NCBI GenBank assembly: GCA_036273915.1
Contig: DASUGR010000161.1
Location: 1 to 8,238 of the forward strand
DNA length: 8,238 nt
Direction: 5' to 3'
Source of the DNA: PLA2 sp036273915
GTDB lineage: Bacteria; Planctomycetota; PLA2
Shown: piece after piece, positions 1 through 4,886 of the stretch
How the letters are laid out: every line of letters starts with the position of its first letter
Position numbering within the stretch: the stretch's first letter is position 1
The notes under the pieces: generated by a model
The model's input: only the letters and a program-made list of their open reading frames with translations
Database searches by the model: none
Told to the model about the DNA's origin: nothing
Position numbers and translations under genes: made by a program

Positions 1-720
1 GCCTTCCCGATCCAGCCGGTGTACTTCTGGGACGGGCGCGCGAGCACGCTCGCCGAGCAGGCGAAGGGCCCGATCACGAACCCGATCGAGATGGGCAACA
101 CCGCGGAGGGCTGCGTGAAGACCGTCTCGGACATCGAGGGCTACAGAAAGATCTTCCGCCAGGTGTACGGAGAGCCCGAGCCGACCTTCGACCGCATCGC
201 CGACGCGATCGCGGCCTACGAGGCGACGCTCTTCTCCGGCAACTCCGTCTGGGACCGCTACCAGAACGACGACGAGGCGACGATCGACCCGGTGGTGAAG
301 CGCGGCGCGGAGCTCTTCCACGGCAAGGCGCAGTGCAACCAGTGCCACCTGGGCTTCAACTTCACCGACAGCCAGTTCCACAGCCTCGGCGTGGGCTGGG
401 ACGCGAAGGCCGACGCGTACAAGGACGAGGGCCGGAGCAAGATCACGGGCAAGGCGGAGGACCTGGGCGCCTTCAAGACGCCGACGCTCCGCGACGTGAC
501 CCGTCACGCGCCGTACATGCACGACGGCTCGATCGGAACGCTCGAGGAGGTGATCGAGCTCTACAACCGGGGCGGCGAGCCTGGCGCAAGGAACCTCTCG
601 CCGAAGGTGAAGGAGCTTCACCTCACGAAGGACGAGGTGAAGGCGATCGTCGCGTTCCTCGAGGCGCTCACGGGGGACAACGACTACAAGGACGCGCCGC
701 CGCGGTCCATGCCGCAGTAG
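1..720 (+). CDS. MauG/cytochrome c peroxidase-family di-heme enzyme (5' partial)
   Basis: This is the last 239 codons of a periplasmic di-heme c-type enzyme; the start and the first heme motif lie before the window. The reading frame is open from base 1 and ends at TAG 718-720. Visible are the C-terminal heme motif CNQCH (residues 112-116 of the visible part, bases 334-348), the FWDGR and EQAKGP...NPIEMG blocks near the start, and KTPTLRDVTRHAPYMHDGS before the C-terminal helix. Counting against remembered Pseudomonas CcpA numbering, W10, Q20 and E30 fall at the inter-heme Trp94 and the active-site Gln104 and Glu114. The residue aligned with the axial Met275 is Tyr188 (LEEVIELYNRGG), as in MauG. 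Classical members reduce H2O2 with cytochrome c or cupredoxin electrons; MauG-like ones oxidise other substrates through a high-valent iron state. The family is secure; the substrate is unknown. No mau genes or obvious partner are in view. Confidence 0.92.
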   Translation, partial: AFPIQPVYFWDGRASTLAEQAKGPITNPIEMGNTAEGCVKTVSDIEGYRKIFRQVYGEPEPTFDRIADAIAAYEATLFSGNSVWDRYQNDDEATIDPVVKRGAELFHGKAQCNQCHLGFNFTDSQFHSLGVGWDAKADAYKDEGRSKITGKAEDLGAFKTPTLRDVTRHAPYMHDGSIGTLEEVIELYNRGGEPGARNLSPKVKELHLTKDEVKAIVAFLEALTGDNDYKDAPPRSMPQ

Positions 721-727
721 GTTCGAA

Positions 728-779
728 GGGAGGGGGCGCGGGGGAGGGGCGCCCCCTCCCCGGAGCCCCTCCCCTTCCC
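728..779. terminator. G/C-tract inverted repeat between convergent genes, probable bidirectional terminator
   Basis: The 65-base gap between the peroxidase stop (720) and the host-attachment gene stop (786) is almost filled by G runs followed by C runs. GGGGAGGGG (741-749) and CCCCTCCCC (753-761) are perfect complements with a 3-base loop, and the outer runs allow a longer imperfect stem. Each transcript leaving its gene meets four closely spaced G runs: 728-749 on the plus strand, and the complement of 752-779 on the minus strand. This allows either a hairpin or a G-quadruplex. There is no T tract, so it is not a textbook intrinsic terminator; the terminator role is inferred from its position. 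Confidence 0.5.
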
Positions 780-785
780 GGCTCG

Positions 786-1232
786 CTACGCGCGCGCCTT
801 CGCCGCCGGGATGTGCGGCACGATCAGCCGGCGCAGCTCCTTCTCGTCGTGGAGCGTGTAGTCCTTGTCGAGGCTCACCACGACGTGCCGCGCCACCGGC
901 TCCCGGAGCGTTTCCCGCAGGTAGCCGAGGAACCGCGGAGGCGCCACGAGGACGAGGCGCGTGAAGCGGTGCTCGTCGCACCCCTTCTGGAGCACGTGGG
1001 AGAGGCGCTCGGCGAACCGGTGCGACTCCTGCTCCGCCGGGTCGGTGTGCTGCGACAGGGGCGGGCCGATCTGGCGCTGCCGCCCCGCGCGGTCGGACAC
1101 GAGATCGCTCGTGCGCGCGCGGCCGAGCGGGTGCTCGATCTCTTCGAGGAGCCGCCACGGCGCGTCATCCTTGTCGAACGAGAACACGCGGGCGCGGCTG
1201 GCGTCGCCGACCAGGATCCATGTCGTTCCCAT
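786..1232 (-). CDS. Host attachment protein family (PF10116-like)
   Basis: This 148-residue soluble protein has the usual length and landmark blocks of the family annotated as 'protein required for attachment to host cells': WILVGDASRARVFS at the N terminus (5-18), EHPLGRARTSDL (33-44), HTDPAEQE (62-69), LVLVAPPRFLGYLR (93-106) and a SLDKDYT segment (120-126). It has no signal peptide or membrane segment, so it is probably cytoplasmic. The family name comes from plant-associated bacteria; the fold is related to a release-factor (eRF1) domain and the biochemical role is not established, so literal host attachment should not be assumed. The ATG at 1232 follows a good GGAGGTG ribosome site. The gene begins 19 bases after the phosphate transporter stop and is the last gene of that leftward cluster. 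The family call is firm, the function open. Confidence 0.88.
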   Translation of the reverse strand: MGTTWILVGDASRARVFSFDKDDAPWRLLEEIEHPLGRARTSDLVSDRAGRQRQIGPPLSQHTDPAEQESHRFAERLSHVLQKGCDEHRFTRLVLVAPPRFLGYLRETLREPVARHVVVSLDKDYTLHDEKELRRLIVPHIPAAKARA

Positions 1233-1236
1233 GCGG

Positions 1237-1243
1237 CACCTCC
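1237..1243 (-). promoter_or_regulatory. Ribosome binding site of the host-attachment gene
   Basis: On the minus strand the sequence reads GGAGGTG, four bases before the ATG at 1232 (closer to the usual spacing if measured from GGAG). It lies in the 19-base gap after the transporter stop, so this gene has its own strong initiation signal within the operon. Confidence 0.7.
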
Positions 1244-1251
1244 CCGACGGC

Positions 1252-2292
1252 TCATCGTACCCCCTCGGCCCAGCGCACGAGGCCGAGGAGGTTCACGAGC
1301 GCGTAGACGAGCCCGCTCACGAGCGCGGAGCAGGGGATCGTGAGGAGCCAGGCCACGACGATGCGCTTCGCGACGCCCCAGCGGACGGCCTTCCAGCGCC
1401 GCACGGCCCCGACGCCCATGATCGCGCCGGCCACGGCGTGCGTCGTGCTCACCGGGATGCCCGCGTGCGCGGTGCCGAAGAGCACGATCGCGCTCGACGT
1501 CTCCGCGCAGAACCCCTGCGGCGGCCGGAGCTTCGTGAGGCGCGTCCCCATCGTGCGGATCACGGCGGCGCCGCCGACGAGCGTGCCGACGGCGATCGCG
1601 GCGTGCGCCGCGAGCACGACCCAGTAGGGCACGTGGAACTCGCCGCCCCTGAGCACGAGGTCCTCCGTCTTCGTGCACGCGCCGAGCGCCAGCGTGATGA
1701 TGCCCATCGTCTTCTGCGCGTCGTTCGCGCCGTGCCCGAGGCTGTAGGCCGCGGCGCTCGCGAGCTGGCCCGTCCGGAAGAGGCGGTCGACGCGTCCCGG
1801 AAGGACCGTCCGGAAGGCACGATACACGAGCGACATGAAGATCGCCCCGCCGAGGAGGCCCAGCACCGGCGCGAGGAAGATGAAGAGGCCGATCCTGCCG
1901 ATCTTCCCGAGCTGCAGGGCGTGGACGTCGAAGCCCGTGCTCACGAGGCCCGCGCCGATGATGCCGCCGATGAGGGAGTGGGAGACGCTGATCGGCAGGC
2001 CCCAGCGCGTGCAGGCGGCGGTCCACGCGATCGCGCCGATGAGCGCGGCGAGCACGAGCATCTGCGAGACGTGCTCGACCTTGAGGATGCCGCTGTGGAT
2101 CGCCTTGGCGACGGCCGTGCCGAACACGAACGCCGCGACGAAGTTCCAGAACGCGGCCCACGCCACGGCCTGCCGGGGCGTGAGGATGCGCGTGGAGACG
2201 ATCGTGGCGATCGAGTTCGCCGCATCGTTCATCCCGTTGTAGAAGTCGAAGACCAGCGCGAGGCCGATCGTCAAGAGGACGAGCTCGAACAT
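1252..2292 (-). CDS. pit: Inorganic phosphate transporter, PiT family
   Basis: This 346-residue inner-membrane protein takes up inorganic phosphate (probably as a metal-phosphate complex) driven by an ion gradient, by analogy with Pit. Both halves of the inverted-repeat PiT fold carry their signatures: GMNDAANS (20-27) and GLPISVSHSLIGG (98-110) in the first half, GHGANDAQKTMGII (186-199) and GIPVSTTHAVAGAIMG (278-293) in the second. About ten hydrophobic segments surround them, and the length is that of short bacterial PiT proteins. It starts three bases after the stop of the upstream DUF47 gene (TGA CCC ATG) with no clear Shine-Dalgarno site, suggesting translation coupled to that gene. PiT next to DUF47 is a common bacterial arrangement. 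No truncation or missing signature residue is seen. Confidence 0.95.
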   Translation of the reverse strand: MFELVLLTIGLALVFDFYNGMNDAANSIATIVSTRILTPRQAVAWAAFWNFVAAFVFGTAVAKAIHSGILKVEHVSQMLVLAALIGAIAWTAACTRWGLPISVSHSLIGGIIGAGLVSTGFDVHALQLGKIGRIGLFIFLAPVLGLLGGAIFMSLVYRAFRTVLPGRVDRLFRTGQLASAAAYSLGHGANDAQKTMGIITLALGACTKTEDLVLRGGEFHVPYWVVLAAHAAIAVGTLVGGAAVIRTMGTRLTKLRPPQGFCAETSSAIVLFGTAHAGIPVSTTHAVAGAIMGVGAVRRWKAVRWGVAKRIVVAWLLTIPCSALVSGLVYALVNLLGLVRWAEGVR

Positions 2293-2295
2293 GGG

Positions 2296-2922
2296 TCAGG
2301 AGTACTCGAGGAGTACGTTCTCGAGGTGGTCGGCGACGTCCTCGCAGCGGTCCGTCGCCTTCTCCACGTGCTCGTAGATCTCCTTCCACTTGAGGATCAT
2401 GCGCGGATCCTGCTCGTCGCGGAAGAGCCCCGCGATCGTGGGACGCAGGATGTCGTCCGCCTCGTTCTCGAGGGTGTGCACCTTGACGATGCACTCGCGG
2501 AGCGCCTCCGGGTGGCGCAGGTCGTGCAGGAGGGCGAGCCCCTCGCGCAACGCCGCGATCTGCTTCTCGAGGACCACGAGCAGCGCGAGGAGCGGCGGCC
2601 GCGTCGTCCGGATCTCGTAGTGGTAGGTGCGCATCGCCGCGCCCTCGACGAGGTCGATGATGTCGTCCAAGCGCTTGCAGATCGTGTTGATCTCGTTCCG
2701 GTCGAGCGGGGTCACGAACGTGCGGTGGAGGTCCCCGATCGTGCCGTGCAGGAGCCTGTCCGCCTCGTGCTCGATGTCCTTCACGGCGGCGAGCCGCGCC
2801 TGCGCGTCTTCCGGATGGTCGAGCTGGGCGCGGAAGGCGGTGACGATCTCCTCGGCCTTCGCCGCGAGCACCTCCATCTGCTCGAAGAACGGATCCCTCT
2901 TTCGGCCGAGCCTCTTGAACAA
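2296..2922 (-). CDS. DUF47 / PhoU-like Pit accessory protein
   Basis: This 208-residue, all-helical cytoplasmic protein is of the DUF47 family, distant relatives of PhoU that usually sit beside PiT transporters and are thought to control them. It opens MFKRLGRKRDPFFEQMEVLA, the typical N terminus, and carries the two acidic metal-binding-type motifs EHEAD (51-55) and ENEAD (152-156), with TFVTPLDRNEI (68-78) between them. I place the start at TTG 2922, preceded by AAAGGAGGG. The frame stays open upstream to an ATG at 3114, but that extension is Ala/Gly/Pro-rich, unlike the family, and would include the ribosome site. Length after TTG matches the family. It is the first gene of the pit cluster and probably sets phosphate uptake or couples it to signalling (inference). 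Confidence 0.93.
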   Translation of the reverse strand: MFKRLGRKRDPFFEQMEVLAAKAEEIVTAFRAQLDHPEDAQARLAAVKDIEHEADRLLHGTIGDLHRTFVTPLDRNEINTICKRLDDIIDLVEGAAMRTYHYEIRTTRPPLLALLVVLEKQIAALREGLALLHDLRHPEALRECIVKVHTLENEADDILRPTIAGLFRDEQDPRMILKWKEIYEHVEKATDRCEDVADHLENVLLEYS

Positions 2923-2926
2923 GCGC

Positions 2927-2936
2927 CCTCCTTTGT
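2927..2936 (-). promoter_or_regulatory. Ribosome binding site that fixes the TTG start of the DUF47 gene
   Basis: The minus strand reads AAAGGAGGGCGC directly before TTG 2922. This strong Shine-Dalgarno match is the main reason for choosing TTG 2922 over the ATG far upstream at 3114. The nearer ATG at 2947 is in a different frame. Confidence 0.7.
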
Positions 2937-3040
2937 AAAGACGGCATTCTAGGAGGGCGCGGGTCCGGGCCCTAGCGTCCGCGTCGACCGCAGGAGGGAG
3001 GCTTGGAGACCCCGATGCCCCTGTCCTGGCGGGTCGGGCG

Positions 3041-3060
3041 GCCCCCCGGCCCCCCCCGAT
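3041..3060 (-). repeat. G-tract element directly after the stop of the small secreted gene
   Basis: On the minus strand the bases right after the TGA at 3062 read AATC, eight Gs, CC, six Gs, CC. The core ATC-G8-CC-G6-C recurs on the plus strand just after the stop of the mechanosensitive channel gene (8115-8136, there with ten Gs). Position suggests a 3'-end or terminator role; no T tract follows. Within the 139-base gap 2923-3061 I see no convincing promoter for the DUF47-pit cluster. Confidence 0.45.
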
Positions 3061-3061
3061 T

Positions 3062-3442
3062 TCAGCGCCGGCGGCGCAGCATGTAGTGCTCGGCGATCGC
3101 GCTCCCGCCGGCATTCGTAAAGGTCACGTCGGTCCTGTTCACGAGGACCCACCCGCCCTTCGAGAGGAAGTCGAGGATCGACAGGCGATCCGCGGAGGAG
3201 CCGCGCTGGTCCGCCTGGAGGCCGATCGCGCCGAAGAGCCCGAGGGCCGAGTCGCGCTGGATCTCCTCGGCCGCGGTCGCCCACGAGAAACGCTCCCGGT
3301 GCTCCTTTGCCGACTCCCAGCGGATCCACTCGAGGACGCCGTGCTCCCAGACGACCTTCTCCTGGGCCTCCGCGGCGCCGCAGCCGATGCCCGCAACTGC
3401 GGCGAGAAGCGCCGCGACAAGAATCCGGTGCCGAACGTCCAT
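3062..3442 (-). CDS. Small secreted protein with DUF4177-like C terminus
   Basis: This 126-residue protein is probably exported. Residues 1-26 form a signal peptide (positive MDVRHR start, hydrophobic ILVAALLAAVAGIG, and AEA before Q27 as a signal peptidase I site). A cysteine at 21 is preceded by GIG, a poor lipobox, so a lipoprotein is possible but less likely. The mature part has a WEHGVLEWIRW strand-like segment (32-42), a helical middle, and LDFLSKGGWVLVNRTD (90-105) followed by HYMLRRRR at the end. That order (a 'helix, GGW-x-LV, then Y-x-L-R/K' ending) resembles small DUF4177 proteins, whose function is unknown. The ATG at 3442 has AAGGAG seven bases upstream. It lies 77 bases after the unknown 341-residue gene in the same direction and may share its transcript. 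The family match is by eye. Confidence 0.72.
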   Translation of the reverse strand: MDVRHRILVAALLAAVAGIGCGAAEAQEKVVWEHGVLEWIRWESAKEHRERFSWATAAEEIQRDSALGLFGAIGLQADQRGSSADRLSILDFLSKGGWVLVNRTDVTFTNAGGSAIAEHYMLRRRR

Positions 3443-3449
3443 GCATGTG

Positions 3450-3455
3450 CTCCTT
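3450..3455 (-). promoter_or_regulatory. Ribosome binding site of the small secreted gene
   Basis: The minus strand reads AAGGAG seven bases before ATG 3442. A second ATG four bases upstream (3446) is out of frame, so the spacing supports 3442 as the start. Confidence 0.65.
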
Positions 3456-3519
3456 CGGCCCGGATTCTCGCGGACAGGGCGCCGCCCGGCAATTCGCCGC
3501 GCGCCGCCCGGGCCGAGGC

Positions 3520-4545
3520 CTAGCCCCGGCCGGGGCGGAGGGGCTTATAGGCCGCGCGCTGCCGGTCCGGCGCGGGGGCCGGGGTCGCCGCCGGCTGCGG
3601 GGCCCGCGCAGGCTCCTCCTTCGCGGCGGGGCGCGGCGCCGCGGGCGCCGGCTTCGGCATCGGCGCGGGCGAACGCATCGCATCGGGCGTCGCGTTGCGC
3701 AGGAGCGCGCGCGACTCCGGCCTCGGGCGCGGCACCGGCGCGGGCGTCGCGTTGCGGGCGATGGCCGGCGGCTCCTTCTTCGGGAGGCGCGGCTCCGGCG
3801 GCGGGGACGGACGCGCGGCCGCCGGCGGATCGGACCGCGCGCCGGAGAGCGGGCGGTCCTGGTCCATGAGGAAGTCCTGCGCCGCGCGGCTGCCCGCCTC
3901 GACGATGCGCAGGTTCTCGTCGTCCCAGAAGTACATGACGAGGCGCACGAGGACCGCGTGGAGGAAGCTGCGCTCGCCGAGCACCTCGAGCCGCGTGCGC
4001 AGGCAGGCGAACTCCTGCCTCACCGCGTCCGCGCGCGTGCCGTTCGTGCCCTCGCGCGGCGCGCGAAGCTCGATCACCGCGACCTCGAGCCGGTCGAGCC
4101 GGCGCCGGTACTCCTGGATGCGCTCGCGCGTGAGCCGCTGCTCGGGGACGTCGAGGAGATGCTTCTCGAGGTACGAGATCGCCTTCTCCTGCGCGGCGAG
4201 CACGCGGTTCGAGGGCCGCGCGGAGAGCTCCTCCTCGATGCGCGACGTCCACCGCTCGATCGCCGTGCACAGCTCGTGGCGCCCGGCGAGGAGGAGCGCT
4301 TCGCGGTCCCCGACCTCGCCCGGCACCGCCTCGGCCGTGATCTCGTAGGTCGGGACCTTGCCGTCCTCGCTCTTCCCGACGATCGCCGCCTTGAAGAAGA
4401 GTCCCGGCTGGTACCGGTACTTGATCTCGATCGTCACCTTCTCCGCGGAGGGCTGCTCCTCGCGGATCTCGAAGTCCCAGACCTCGAAGCCGGCGCGCGT
4501 CGAAAGAGCCTTCGTGATGCCGTGCTTGATTGCGGCTCTGAGCAT
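3520..4545 (-). CDS. Unrecognised protein with helical core and Pro/Ala/Arg-rich C-terminal tail
   Basis: I do not recognise this 341-residue protein. It starts at ATG 4545 behind GAGGT with a six-base gap. Residues about 1-75 look alpha/beta: an amphipathic start, then KVTIEIKYRYQPGLFFKAAIVG and VPTYEITAEAV as likely strands. Residues about 80-215 are helical and charged, with coiled-coil-like stretches (RIQEYRRRLDRLEVAVIELR, 132-151) and a hydrophobic LHAVLVRLVMYFWDDENLRIVE segment (185-206). From about 230 to the end it is low-complexity Pro, Ala and Arg, probably disordered, with RNATP twice, 19 residues apart (264-268, 283-287). There is no signal peptide or clear membrane helix, so it is probably cytoplasmic. 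It is transcribed away from the mechanosensitive channel gene. Good ribosome site, consistent strand and structured N-terminal part argue that it is real. Confidence 0.75.
   Translation of the reverse strand: MLRAAIKHGITKALSTRAGFEVWDFEIREEQPSAEKVTIEIKYRYQPGLFFKAAIVGKSEDGKVPTYEITAEAVPGEVGDREALLLAGRHELCTAIERWTSRIEEELSARPSNRVLAAQEKAISYLEKHLLDVPEQRLTRERIQEYRRRLDRLEVAVIELRAPREGTNGTRADAVRQEFACLRTRLEVLGERSFLHAVLVRLVMYFWDDENLRIVEAGSRAAQDFLMDQDRPLSGARSDPPAAARPSPPPEPRLPKKEPPAIARNATPAPVPRPRPESRALLRNATPDAMRSPAPMPKPAPAAPRPAAKEEPARAPQPAATPAPAPDRQRAAYKPLRPGRG
3684..3756 (+). repeat. 16-bp direct repeat inside the tail-coding region
   Basis: CGGGCGTCGCGTTGCG occurs exactly at 3684-3699 and 3741-3756, 57 bases apart (19 codons, in frame). 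It encodes the RNATP segments of the Pro/Ala-rich tail on the minus strand. It reads as internal duplication in a low-complexity coding stretch. Confidence 0.75.
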
Positions 4546-4551
4546 TCCCTT

Positions 4552-4556
4552 ACCTC
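4552..4556 (-). promoter_or_regulatory. Ribosome binding site of the unknown 341-residue gene
   Basis: The minus strand reads GAGGT followed by AAGGGA and then ATG 4545, a normal spacing. This supports translation of the otherwise unrecognised gene. Confidence 0.65.
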
Positions 4557-4565
4557 GTGATGTCG

Positions 4566-4605
4566 AACCCGCTGCCTCTAAACCCCTTGCTCTAGCGGGT
4601 TTTTA
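4566..4605 (+). terminator. Terminator-like hairpin in the divergent region
   Basis: AACCCGCT (4566-4573) and AGCGGGTT (4594-4601) form a perfect 8-bp stem with a 20-base loop, overlapping a run of five Ts (4600-4604) on the plus strand. A second arm, AAACCC (4580-4585), can instead pair with GGGTTT (4597-4602), so the two hairpins exclude each other. No plus-strand gene ends just before it. It may stop antisense transcripts running out of the unknown gene, insulate the channel promoter, or act in the leader of the unknown gene, which it also lies in on the minus strand. Structure is seen; role is inferred. Confidence 0.45.
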
Positions 4606-4640
4606 TCGGCGTTCCGGACGGGGACATTACGGCACCCCCC

Positions 4641-4683
4641 GGGGGGCAGGGGGAAGCAGAGGGGCTCCGGGGAGGGGCGCGGG
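4641..4683 (+). repeat. Six-tract G-rich stretch with a repeated 18-bp motif
   Basis: Six G runs lie in 43 bases (G6, G5, G4, G4, G4, G3) separated by CA, AAGCAGA, CTCC, A and CGC, a strong candidate G-quadruplex. The segment AGGGGCTCCGGGGAGGGG (4660-4677) is an exact copy of the minus-strand sequence of 753-770 at the peroxidase/host-attachment junction. It may be a dispersed repeat or a 3'-end-type element. Confidence 0.5.
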
Positions 4684-4811
4684 CCTCGGGAGCCGCAGCG
4701 GCTTCGCTGCAAGTGCCTTGGCAACAGGAACTTCCGGTGAGGCGCAGGTGGCCCGGCGAGGCGCGAGGGGATCCGCGATCGGCCCGCGACGTCGGACGCC
4801 GCGCTCGACGC

Positions 4812-4828
4812 TGCACGCAATCGGTGCA
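4812..4828. promoter_or_regulatory. Possible operator: TGCAC-N7-GTGCA inverted repeat
   Basis: TGCAC (4812-4816) and GTGCA (4824-4828) are perfect complements seven bases apart, about 60 bases before the channel start. The symmetry is short and could arise by chance; it is listed because it lies just upstream of the possible -10 box. Confidence 0.2.
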
Positions 4829-4873
4829 TCTTCCGGGAGCAGGTCGCCGGGGCGTCAAGTTCGGCCCGGCCCT

Positions 4874-4879
4874 TACAAT
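4874..4879 (+). promoter_or_regulatory. Possible -10 box giving a leaderless channel mRNA
   Basis: TACAAT matches the TANNNT -10 pattern and stands out in very GC-rich sequence. Its end is seven bases before GTG 4887, where transcription would normally begin, and no Shine-Dalgarno site precedes that GTG. I see no good -35 match at the expected distance. Confidence 0.35.
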
Positions 4880-4886
4880 CGCGCCC

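Larger units (their letters stand above)
4546..4886. other. 341-base divergent intergenic region
   Basis: This gap separates the leftward unknown gene (start 4545) from the rightward channel gene (start 4887) and must hold both promoters. From left to right it contains a ribosome site (4552-4556), a hairpin with a T run on the plus strand (4566-4605), the palindrome CCCCCCGGGGGG (4635-4646), a six-tract G-rich stretch (4641-4683), a small GCAGCG/CGCTGC hairpin with a GCTT loop (4695-4710), a TGCAC-N7-GTGCA inverted repeat (4812-4828) and a TACAAT box (4874-4879). I see no small gene or RNA gene with support. The channel frame stays open leftward to 4713, but those 58 codons show no protein-like features. 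Confidence 0.7.

Noticed and set aside
875..2947. A 690-codon minus-strand frame over the pit/DUF47 cluster, and a similar 663-codon plus-strand frame (961-2952)
   Set aside because: Both are Arg/Ala/Pro/Gly-rich translations lying on top of genes with clear family motifs. Long empty frames are expected at this GC content.
2946..2951. TAGAAT on the minus strand as a -10 box for the DUF47-pit cluster
   Set aside because: No -35 match lies 16-18 bases upstream, and a single hexamer is too weak. The cluster may also be transcribed from further upstream.
2923..3114. N-terminal extension of the DUF47 protein to an ATG at 3114
   Set aside because: The added 64 residues are low-complexity and absent from the family as I know it. 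A strong ribosome site precedes TTG 2922, and the extension would also overlap the small secreted gene.
3371..3385. Lipobox ending at Cys21 of the small secreted protein
   Set aside because: The residues before the Cys are GIG, lacking the usual Leu at -3, whereas AEA before Q27 is a good signal peptidase I site. A lipoprotein remains a minor alternative.
4550..4575. tRNA T-arm-like GCGGGTTCGA on the minus strand, suggesting a tRNA fragment or attachment site
   Set aside because: The bases after TTCGA do not complete the 5-bp T stem, there is no acceptor or anticodon arm around it, and no integrase or second copy is visible.
4561..4605. Resemblance of the 4566-4605 hairpin to the phage T7 terminator (both contain AACCCCTTG and CTCTAAA)
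   Set aside because: The shared words are in a different order and the stems differ, so this looks like chance similarity rather than vector or phage sequence.
4713..4886. N-terminal extension of the channel protein to an ATG at 4713
   Set aside because: It would bury the signal peptide behind 58 Arg/Pro-rich residues; GTG 4887 gives a clean export signal.
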